DNA of 14,579 nucleotides, from positions 1 through 14,579 of the forward strand of contig JAEYNY010000064.1 in NCBI GenBank assembly GCA_023412275.1, in the 5' to 3' direction. How positions within the stretch are numbered: position 1 is the first letter of the stretch; the number at the start of each line of letters is the position of its first letter. The notes below the pieces were generated by a model that worked only from the letters and a program-made list of their open reading frames with translations, was not told the origin of the DNA and made no database searches. The position numbers and the translations under genes are program-made. Below, in pieces: positions 6,482 through 13,400 of this stretch. The stretch comes from Bacillota bacterium. GTDB lineage: Bacteria; Bacillota; Clostridia; Acetivibrionales; DSM-1351.

Positions 6482-8137
6482 ATGACAAAAAGAATTAAAA
6501 CTATATTATTTATATTTATGGCAGCATGTGCTTTACTGGTTACAAGACTATTTTATATACAGGTTGTTGTCGGTCCCGACTATTCAAAAGAAGCGTCTAG
6601 CCAAAGAGTGAACAATGTAAATATAGAAAATTCCAGAGGCGATTTTTTGGATAGGAATGGAATAAAGCTTACAGGAAGAACACCAAAAGTAACTGTAGTT
6701 CTGAAACCCTCCCTTCTTCGTGGTCAGAATGAAGCTATTGACAATATATGCCAAATACTGGGACTTGATCCCGAAAAAACAAAAGAATCTCTGCAAAGAA
6801 AGAATACCCCCATAATAATGGAAGTGGATAGTGAAACTAAGGATGTTCTTTCCCAGCTTAAATATGAAGGAATATCTTTTGTAAATACATTAAGCAGATA
6901 TAATACTGATACCAAGGCTAAACATTTGCTTGGCTATTTGAACAAGGTTGACCAGGTGGGAAGTTTCGGATTGGAAAAAATATATGAAAAGACTTTGAAT
7001 TATGGCAAAACAGACTCAATTGGTGTAATAACTGACGGAGGTAATAATTTACTGGGGGGTCTAGGGTATAGAATAATTGAGGAAAATAGTGATAATAAAA
7101 AGCTGGATATCAGGCTTACCTTAGATTACCACATACAGAGTATTATTGAAAAAGTTCTGGATGAAAAGGGGATGACCGGCGCTATAGTAGTAGAGGATGT
7201 GGCGACGGGAGATATTGTTGGAATGTGCAGTAAACCTGATTTTAACCCCAACGATATTGAAAACTATTTGCTCAACAACAAAAAGCCCTTATTTAACAGA
7301 GCTGTTGCACAGTATAATATCGGTTCGGTTTTCAAGTTGATTGATCTTGCTGCCGTATTTGAAAAAGATCAGGAATATAACATGGTATTCAACTGTCCGG
7401 GATATATACAAATAGGAGATACAGAGTTTAAATGCTCTTCATATAATACAGGAGGCCATGGAACAATAGATATAACTAGTGCTCTTGCAAAATCATGCAA
7501 TGCTTATTTTATAAATATGTCCTTGGATCTGGGTGCTGAACCAATAATCTCAATGTGTGACAAACTAGGTCTTGGAAAATTTACAGGACTGTCAAAACAG
7601 GGCATTGAAGAAGCAAAGGGGGTAATTCCCGCCATAACTGATCTGAAGAATCCCGGTGATGTTGCAAATGTATCTATAGGACAGGGGCAAACTATGGCAA
7701 CTCCTGTTCAGATAGCTGATATGGTAGCTACTATTGCTAACGGTGGTATCAAAAACAATGTTAACGTAGTTGATTGTATAGTAAATGAAGAAGGTAACAA
7801 AGTCAGAGATTTAAAGGAAACAGAACAGAAAAGGGTACTGTCAAAAGCTACCAGTGACAGGATTAAAAATCTGATGGAAGGTGTTGTAACGTCAGGAACA
7901 GGGAAAAAGGCCAGTATTGATGAGTATGGAGGTGCAGGAGGTAAAACGGGGAGTGCTGAAACAGGCCAATATGTTGACGGCCAAAAAATAGTTCAGGCGT
8001 GGTTCGCAGGATATTTTCCGGCAAAATCGCCAAAATACTCGGTAGCTGTTTTTATCGAGGATGGAAGAAGCGGAGGAGAATCTGCAGCTCCTATATTTGC
8101 AGAGATTGGTAAAGAGATTATGAAAAAAGGATTATAA
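6482..8137 (+). CDS. Class B penicillin-binding protein (transpeptidase), SpoVD/FtsI-like
   Basis: This 551-residue membrane-anchored DD-transpeptidase cross-links peptidoglycan. One N-terminal helix (about 7-25) is followed by the dimerisation domain, which starts with NIENSRGDFLDRNG, then the transpeptidase domain from about residue 210. All three active-site motifs are present: SVFK at 282-285 (nucleophile Ser282), SCN at 338-340 and KTG at 488-490. No PASTA domains follow, so it is closer to short FtsI/PbpA-type proteins than to full-length SpoVD. ATG 6482 is chosen because an AAAGGGG-like site precedes it; in-frame extension to a TTG at 6413 lacks support. It is not in a dcw cluster, so a specialised role (sporulation or stress) is possible but unproven. 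Confidence 0.9.
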   Translation: MTKRIKTILFIFMAACALLVTRLFYIQVVVGPDYSKEASSQRVNNVNIENSRGDFLDRNGIKLTGRTPKVTVVLKPSLLRGQNEAIDNICQILGLDPEKTKESLQRKNTPIIMEVDSETKDVLSQLKYEGISFVNTLSRYNTDTKAKHLLGYLNKVDQVGSFGLEKIYEKTLNYGKTDSIGVITDGGNNLLGGLGYRIIEENSDNKKLDIRLTLDYHIQSIIEKVLDEKGMTGAIVVEDVATGDIVGMCSKPDFNPNDIENYLLNNKKPLFNRAVAQYNIGSVFKLIDLAAVFEKDQEYNMVFNCPGYIQIGDTEFKCSSYNTGGHGTIDITSALAKSCNAYFINMSLDLGAEPIISMCDKLGLGKFTGLSKQGIEEAKGVIPAITDLKNPGDVANVSIGQGQTMATPVQIADMVATIANGGIKNNVNVVDCIVNEEGNKVRDLKETEQKRVLSKATSDRIKNLMEGVVTSGTGKKASIDEYGGAGGKTGSAETGQYVDGQKIVQAWFAGYFPAKSPKYSVAVFIEDGRSGGESAAPIFAEIGKEIMKKGL

Positions 8138-8152
8138 CAAAATATATTATTA

Positions 8153-8195
8153 AAAATGGTTTCACAACTTTTATAAGAGAATGTGAAACCATTTT
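8153..8195. terminator. Bidirectional terminator between the PBP gene and the M15 peptidase gene
   Basis: A perfect 14-bp inverted repeat (8153-8166 with 8182-8195) has a 15-nt loop, arms ending in AAAA/TTTT, and sits between convergent stop codons. The minus-strand reading has the longer U tract (TTTTT), so it may serve the lysis-like genes best. Confidence 0.88.
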
Positions 8196-8226
8196 AACGT
8201 AAGGGCTTGCTGATAGTAAGCAGATA

Positions 8227-8931
8227 TTATTTGTCCTTATATCCAAGCACCTTTACGATGTTCATTATGAAACTGTCAAAATACTTTATTTCCTTAAGCT
8301 TTGGGAGCCAGTATTCCGGATTGCTTTGGGTTTTCTTAATTATATCTTCTGCATCTTTAAAATCCTGTCCCAAAATTTTCTGACATACTTGTAAAACCTC
8401 TTTTGCCTTATTCTTTGTATTCGGACCCGGAATTCCGTCATTCACAAGTCCTGTCATAGATTGAAAATCTTTGACATTCATAGTGCAATTTACCTCCTTC
8501 AGACAACTGTCCCTGATTGCTATTTTTTGCGCTTCACTTAAACCTGTATGTTCAATCAATTGAACATGCCAAGGCTCATAGGACATGGGCTTTACCAAAC
8601 CATACTTTTTTAACTGACTGTTGGTAAGTTCTTCAAACCAGCCATTCATATCCATTGCAATACAGAAGCAATGATTTGATTTTCCATAAGCAGCTGCAAG
8701 ACATCTTCTGTTACTTCCCCTACCGATATACACTGAGCCGTCGTTTAACTGGTAGCTGCCTTCATTCTGAGCCAAAACCAGTTTGGCTGTAGCTTTTTGA
8801 CATTCCAGAGAACGATACCCTGCTGAACACTCGGCATCTTTTTGAAAATCATTACATACTCGGTTTACTGCTTCAAGAAGTTTGGGAAATATGTAAGCCT
8901 GTTCAGGATGTTTGAATTTTACACTATGCAT
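8227..8931 (-). CDS. M15 family peptidoglycan peptidase (endolysin-like, VanY-type fold) with a C-terminal binding repeat
   Basis: The 234-residue protein shows the M15 zinc peptidase plan: SAGYRS near 36-41, SNHCFCIAMD with zinc ligands His87 and Asp94, and EPWH with catalytic Glu119 and ligand His122. Such enzymes cut D-Ala-D-Ala or L-Ala-D-Glu bonds in peptidoglycan. The usual glycine in HxxGxAxD is Cys90. Residues 151-180 (VKDFQSMTGLVNDG, GPNT) look like a single degenerate peptidoglycan-binding repeat. There is no signal peptide, as in phage endolysins that need a holin for release. It also contains many cysteines (26, 35, 44, 77, 88, 90 and others). It overlaps the upstream gene by 8 bp (ATGCATAG), so the two are co-translated; AGGGAGGAG lies about 12 bp before the ATG. 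Bond specificity is unknown. Confidence 0.82.
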   Translation of the reverse strand: MHSVKFKHPEQAYIFPKLLEAVNRVCNDFQKDAECSAGYRSLECQKATAKLVLAQNEGSYQLNDGSVYIGRGSNRRCLAAAYGKSNHCFCIAMDMNGWFEELTNSQLKKYGLVKPMSYEPWHVQLIEHTGLSEAQKIAIRDSCLKEVNCTMNVKDFQSMTGLVNDGIPGPNTKNKAKEVLQVCQKILGQDFKDAEDIIKKTQSNPEYWLPKLKEIKYFDSFIMNIVKVLGYKDK

Positions 8932-9226
8932 CTTTAACCAACTCCTCCCTTATTTCATTAATTCTGAGATGAGCTTGTTTAGTACTTTCCTCAACACGGG
9001 CCAATCTATCTGCATGGTTGCTTACAGTATTATTAAGGCACCTTATTTCAAGCAGTGTAGTATCGCTGCTGCGTTTAATATAATCAATGTCTGCCTTAAG
9101 CTGTCCAGCCTCGATACCGCTTTGTTTGGATTCACCTTTAATCCTCGCCTGCATTGTAATATAACCGAAAATAATCCCGCAAACTGCCGCAACGCATGTA
9201 ATTAAAATGTTTAATTGCATCTGCAC
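8924..9226 (-). CDS. Small membrane protein with one TM helix and coiled coil (holin-like or lysis accessory)
   Basis: The 100-residue protein has a single hydrophobic helix at about 5-25 (NILITCVAAVCGIIFGYIT), followed by a long charged, helix-rich tail (about 35-95) with heptad-like spacing typical of coiled coils. Small proteins of this build occur directly before endolysins in phages of Firmicutes (XhlA-like, UviB-like or unnamed). A direct role in forming membrane lesions is plausible but not shown; it could also anchor or time the peptidase. The start has a GAGGGGGTG ribosome binding site 3-5 bp upstream, just after a terminator-like hairpin. The stop overlaps the peptidase start by 8 bp, which indicates coupled translation and a shared function. 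The existence of the gene is well supported, the role only moderately. Confidence 0.7.
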   Translation of the reverse strand: MQMQLNILITCVAAVCGIIFGYITMQARIKGESKQSGIEAGQLKADIDYIKRSSDTTLLEIRCLNNTVSNHADRLARVEESTKQAHLRINEIREELVKDA

Positions 9227-9537
9227 CCCCTCTTTCTTTTTTTATATAAAAAGGACTACCTATTTATAAGTAATCCTTTCGGCTCATATTACAATCATAT
9301 CTTATAAAAATTTTTTACAACGTATGCGATTTGATGGATTAATAAATAGTTTATGAAAATAAGTATATGGAAATATTAATTTGGCTATGAATATAGCCGA
9401 AGTGGATGACAGATTTTTGCACAGGACATTTTAGAATATGTTTTCTGCAAAAGGACTGCGATTATTTCCATGGCAGCTACATATTATAGAATTAAAATTG
9501 AATGGATATAAACAAATTGTTCTTTCACTATAAGTGA
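9227..9537. other. 311-bp gap with several hairpins between the sigma-like pair and the lysis-like genes
   Basis: No credible gene is seen. From high to low coordinate it contains a short hairpin next to the regulator stop (9525-9537), a long imperfect hairpin (9414-9453, 15 of 16 pairs including three G-T, 8-nt loop), a second hairpin (9380-9401, GGCTAT/ATAGCC core with a GAAT loop) and the terminator-like stem near 9246-9279. The G-U pairs of the first two larger hairpins favour plus-strand RNA, the last favours minus-strand RNA. A structured leader, an antisense small RNA or a regulator binding site are all possible. Confidence 0.4.
9246..9279 (-). terminator. Terminator-like or attenuator hairpin just upstream of the holin-like gene
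   Basis: On the minus strand, AAGGATTAC (9278-9270) pairs with GTAGTCCTT (9259-9251) over a 10-nt loop. All nine pairs form in minus-strand RNA, including one G-U, whereas the plus-strand copy has a C-A mismatch. A U-rich tail follows (9252-9246). It ends about 20 bp before the start codon at 9226, so any promoter for the holin-like gene must be upstream of the hairpin. Confidence 0.65.
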
Positions 9538-9756
9538 TTATAATTCATCATATATAATACTCATTAGTTCGATTTTAAGTGTTTGAATGGCATCTTCTCT
9601 TGGAAGCATAATATATCTGGATAAATATTCAATATCAGCAGTAAAATAATCCAAAATCTTATCCATACATTCTTTATCACCTTGTTGAGCCTTTTTAACC
9701 ATCTCTAAAAATCCATTAGATTTTTCCGCAACAACTCCAATCCCTTCTTTTTCCAT
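9538..9756 (-). CDS. 72-aa sigma-region-2-like (HTH_16/RsoA-like) small regulator
   Basis: The core LEMVKKAQQGDKECMDKIL (about residues 17-35), followed by LSRYIMLPREDAIQTLKIEL, resembles the first helices of sigma-70 factors (regions 1.2-2.1), where this kind of segment contacts the core polymerase. It is far too short to be a complete sigma factor. The gene starts inside the 3' end of the 116-aa sigma region-4 gene in a different frame (52-bp overlap), with AGGGGGTG upstream of its ATG, so both are made from one transcript. Known small proteins of this kind include RsoA of Bacillus, the partner of SigO, and HTH_16 proteins of mobile elements. The gene is real with good confidence; the role as polymerase-binding sigma partner is inferred from similarity and pairing. 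Confidence 0.72.
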   Translation of the reverse strand: MEKEGIGVVAEKSNGFLEMVKKAQQGDKECMDKILDYFTADIEYLSRYIMLPREDAIQTLKIELMSIIYDEL

Positions 9757-10055
9757 TTATTCACCCCCTGTTGAGTCATATGTAATTCGAGTGCAACTTC
9801 TTTTTCTGTCATTTCATCAATTATTGTTTTTTCTAGAATGAATCTGCACTTTTCCCATGGTATTGTATCCAATAGTTCTTTTACATATAGTTTTGAAAGT
9901 ATTTCAGTTTCAAACCCACAGTTATACGCCTGATTTTCAAATATTATCTGACATTCTTTAGCTTGTTGAACACGCGCTTTATACTGTATTCTCCACGCTG
10001 CTCTTCTCAGTAGCTTTCTGCAATTTTCCACCGAGATGTCATCGTTTGTATACAT
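9705..10055 (-). CDS. 116-aa sigma-70 region-4 protein (SigO/UviA-like half sigma factor)
   Basis: The C-terminal half reads ILEKTIIDEMTEKEVALELH followed by MTQQGVNKWKKKGLELLRKN (about 73-112), the four-helix region 4 with helix-turn-helix that reads the -35 element. Residues 10-40 are basic and helical (RKLLRRAAWRIQYKARVQQAK), similar to linker regions of group 5 sigma factors such as UviA, BotR and TcdR. No region 2 is present for opening the -10 element. The next gene supplies a region-2-like segment, as in the two-protein sigma factor SigO/RsoA. The start has CGGAGGT 7 bp before the ATG. It could also be a plain DNA-binding regulator. It is the first gene of the minus-strand cluster and diverges from the giant surface-protein gene. 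Confidence 0.8.
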   Translation of the reverse strand: MYTNDDISVENCRKLLRRAAWRIQYKARVQQAKECQIIFENQAYNCGFETEILSKLYVKELLDTIPWEKCRFILEKTIIDEMTEKEVALELHMTQQGVNKWKKKGLELLRKNLMDF

Positions 10056-10170
10056 AAATATACCTCCGAAGTATGATGGTTTTTAAAATTCAATAATTCG
10101 TCTTTTAACAGTGTTTTACATGTGTGAATTCTATTTTGCTAGTGATGTCTTCCCGTGGTGTTTCACTAAT

Positions 10171-10198
10171 ATAGTAATATTTTCGGTACATATAACAA
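10171..10198 (-). promoter_or_regulatory. Candidate promoter for the sigma-like pair
   Basis: On the minus strand, TTGTTA (10198-10193) and TACTAT (10176-10171) are 16 bp apart. Each matches about four or five of six sigma-A consensus bases. The predicted leader is about 110 nt. AT-rich DNA makes weak matches common, so this is tentative. Confidence 0.35.
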
Positions 10199-10260
10199 CC
10201 ATAAATTAAAAAAATTACTATTAATTACATAAAATTGTAATGAGATTTATAAAAAAGTTG

Positions 10261-10287
10261 TAAACGATAGGGAGAAATTGCCTTTAT
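10261..10287 (+). promoter_or_regulatory. Candidate sigma-28 (SigD)-type promoter for the HYR protein gene
   Basis: TAAA at 10261-10264 and GCCTTTAT at 10280-10287 are exactly 15 bp apart. The Bacillus SigD consensus is TAAA-N15-GCCGATAT, so four of four and six of eight bases match with ideal spacing. If used, the leader would be about 125 nt. It would place this surface protein with motility or autolysin genes. Unverified. Confidence 0.35.
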
Positions 10288-10305
10288 ATAAGAAGGAGGA
10301 TTAAT

Positions 10306-10335
10306 TTGAAGGGTTGTATTCTGGATTTTTTATAA
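10306..10335 (+). CDS. Possible 9-codon leader peptide in the HYR gene leader
   Basis: AAGGAGG (10293-10299) is followed, with a 6-bp spacer, by TTG and a 9-codon frame reading MKGCILDFL, ending at TAA 10333-10335. The ribosome binding site is at least as good as that of the main gene. The peptide has no recognisable attenuation pattern. It could be a translated regulatory leader or chance in purine-rich DNA. Confidence 0.25.
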   Translation: MKGCILDFL

Positions 10336-10419
10336 AGGGAGGTGTTGGTTTTTATGTATTTGTAGGATGCCTAAGAGTATATTTTGAAAAATACAAAATA
10401 AGCAATTGGAGGAATTCAC

Positions 10420-13400
10420 ATGAAAGAAAAAAAATCGCCTTTTGCGGCGAAGAGTAAGAGCATTAGCATGCTACACAAGTGGGTGTGCTGCATCCTGCTT
10501 GGAGTACTGACATTTTCATTGGCAGTAGTATTTAGTGATGGGGAGGCATTTTCTGCTGATAGCTCAGGGTCTGCTTTATATGCAGTTTCTCCGCTCCGTC
10601 AACAGATGATGTTATCACAGCCTTCGCCAGCAGTAACCGGAGGAAGAGGATTTATGATGCCTCTTACGGTTGTAGCTAAGGATGCTGAAGGAAAGCCTCT
10701 AGCCGGTATCCCGGTTACTTTTGAAGTTTCAGATAGCAAAGTAGTAATTGCTCAAATGAGAGGCTTTGATAGCAGATTTATTACTGTTAATACGGATTCA
10801 AACGGTATGGCATCATGTGTAAATACATATGTAGGCTATGCCGGCGAAGGCTACCAAATGTATTCATTGCTTGTCGGTTCAATAGAAAATCTGCTGGTTA
10901 AGGCAAGTGCACCAGGGTGGAATACTGTAACTTTTACTGTTCAGGTAGGAACATATAAGGCAAACCTTGTAGATAACACACCTCCGCTGATGACTGTCAG
11001 TGCAAAGGATGAATCCGGTGCTGAATATATAGCTGGAAAGTGGACCAATCAATGGGTTACTGTAACCTATGAAGCAAAAGATACACTATCCGCTATTAAA
11101 AGCTGTACACCGCAGGATGTTGTTTCATATGAAGGAGAAAACATTACATCTACAGGTACTGCAGTTGATATGGCGAATAATAGTTCAACGCTTACATTTG
11201 GTCCCATAAATATTGATAGAACACCGCCTACTACCGAGGCCATAATACCACCTCCAGGAGAGTCTGGATGGTACAACCAAAATGTACCAATTAATTTTAC
11301 TGGAAGGGATTCGTATTCCGGTATTGATTATTTTTGCTACAGGATTGGAGACGGTGAGGAAATTAAGCTTCCCGGACCGAGTGCATCAGTAGTTATTGAA
11401 AAAGAAGGCGCTTTTTCTGTTTACTGGTACGCGGTTGACAAAGCCGGAAATAAAGAAAGTATTCAAAAAGCATACCTCCAGATAGATAAGTCTCCTCCAG
11501 AAGTACAATGCAGTGTAAGTCCTGAAAGTAATGCAGATGGCTGGAATGACACTAGTGTTACGGTTAATCTTAAATTGTCTGATATATATTCTAATGTAAA
11601 AGAACTTCATTACAAAATCGGTGAAAACGGGACAGAGAATATAGCTCAGGGATATAGTAAATCCTTTACGTTAAATAATGAGGGCAATACTGATGTAATA
11701 TACTGGGCTGTTGATAATGTGGGGAATATTAGTGCTAAGAAATGTACCCAAGTAAAGATTGATAAAACAAATCCGGTAGTACACCCACCTAAAGATATAA
11801 CGGTTGAAGCTACTGCAGTAAAAACACCAGTAAACATAGGTAATGCAACCGTTGAAGATATGTCTGATGTTGTGTTGACAAACGATGCACCTGCAGACGG
11901 ATTCCCTGTAGGAGTAACTCCTGTAACATGGAAAGCAACGGATAAAGTGGGGAATATGACCTCGGTTGTGCAGAATATTACTGTGAAAGATACCGTAGCA
12001 CCTGTACTTACGGTACAAGGTAATATAGTCGTTGAAGCCACAGGGGTAGGAACAAAGGTTACACTTCCTCCTGCAAAAGCAACGGATATATTCCCTGTAG
12101 CTATTTCAAACGATTCTCTTGAAGAATTTCCTGTAGGAGAGACAACTGTAACATGGACTGCAGAAGATGCAAATAAAAATATTACTAAAGCGACTGAAAA
12201 AGTAATAGTAATTGATTCTACAAAACCCGTACTTACTGTTCCTGATAATATGACAGTTGAAGCAATCGGAAGAAGAACGCCTGTAAATATAGGTCAAGCA
12301 TTGGCAACAGATATATTTAAAGTGGATATAACCAATAATGCTCCTGCTGACTATCCGGTGGGAAAAGCTACAGTTACATGGAAGGCTACAGATGCAAATG
12401 GTAATGTAACCACCAAAGACCAGATAATAACAATTCAGGATACAAAAGCACCTGACTTGGTTATTCCTGATGATATAACAATCGAAGCAACTGACAGAAA
12501 AATGGTGTTGGATATTGGTCAAGCAACTGCCACAGATATATTCAATGTCACAGTTTCGAGTAATGCTCCTGAATACTATACTATAGGAACAACACATGTA
12601 ACATGGAAAGCAGTTGATGAAAATGGTAATGTTACAACCAAAGTCCAGAATATTACGGTAACAGACAAAACAAAACCTGTCATAACAGTACCTGCAGATA
12701 TTAAAGTCGAGGCTACCGGAATTTTGACACCAGTACAGATACAAGTACCCGAAGCATACGATATATTCCCTATTGTAATTTCCAGCAATTGCATTGAGAC
12801 TAAGCTGTTTCCTATAGGAACTACCATTATAAAATGGAAGGTAATTGATGAAAATGGAAACGAAAGCATTGTTGAACAGCGAATTACAGTAGTAGATACA
12901 ACAAAGCCGCTATTAACTGTGCCAAAAGACGTAAAGGTTGAGGCAACGGCAATAAGAACTCCTGTAAACATAGGCCAAGCCATAGCAACTGATATATTCA
13001 GTGTAGAATTAAAAAATAACGCACCAATTGACTTTCCGATTGGAACAACCAAAGTAACCTGGACAGCAACCGATGCAAATGGAAATATAACTATCGGTTA
13101 TCAGAACGTAACCGTAGAAGATACTACAAAACCTGTTCTTTCAATACCCGGAGACAAAAAGGTAGAAGCAACTGCCGTAAGAACACCCGTAGACCCCGGT
13201 ATAGCAACTGCAAAAGATATTTTCCCGGTTACAATCAAAAATAATGCTCTGACAGATTATCCTATTGGAACAACACCTATCACATGGACAGCAACTGATG
13301 AAAATCAAAATGCAGATACCAAGGTTCAGAATATCACTATCGTTGATACAACCAAGCCTTTATTAATTATTCCTGCGGATGTAACAATTGAGGCAACTGC

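Larger units (their letters stand above)
10056..10419. promoter_or_regulatory. 364-bp divergent regulatory region between the sigma-like pair and the giant HYR protein gene
   Basis: The region contains a candidate minus-strand sigma-A promoter (10171-10198), a small inverted repeat (ATTACA 10224-10229 with TGTAAT 10236-10241), a sigma-28-like promoter candidate (10261-10287), and a leader with three Shine-Dalgarno-like sequences. I checked it by eye for the cyclic di-GMP riboswitch core, often found before clostridial surface-protein genes, and did not find it. No RNA gene is recognised. Confidence 0.5.

Noticed and set aside
8912..9205. Plus-strand open frame of 97 codons across the holin-like gene.
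   Set aside because: It lies wholly antisense to a gene with better coding features and overlaps the coupled start of the peptidase; no ribosome binding site was found.
5412..9776. An identical 14-base sequence, ACTCAACAGGGGGT on the minus strand, upstream of both the secreted-protein gene (5412-5425) and the 72-aa regulator (9763-9776).
   Set aside because: About one 14-base match is expected by chance in a window this size, and each copy includes a ribosome binding site, which explains the shared G run.
8227..10055. Plain prophage remnant as the full explanation of the lysis-like cluster.
   Set aside because: No integrase, capsid, tail or attachment site is visible in the window, so this is not adopted as the main call; sequence outside the window could still show it.
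10200..10420. Cyclic di-GMP riboswitch in the HYR gene leader.
   Set aside because: I looked for the conserved GEMM core elements because clostridial surface proteins often carry one, and could not find them in the right order.
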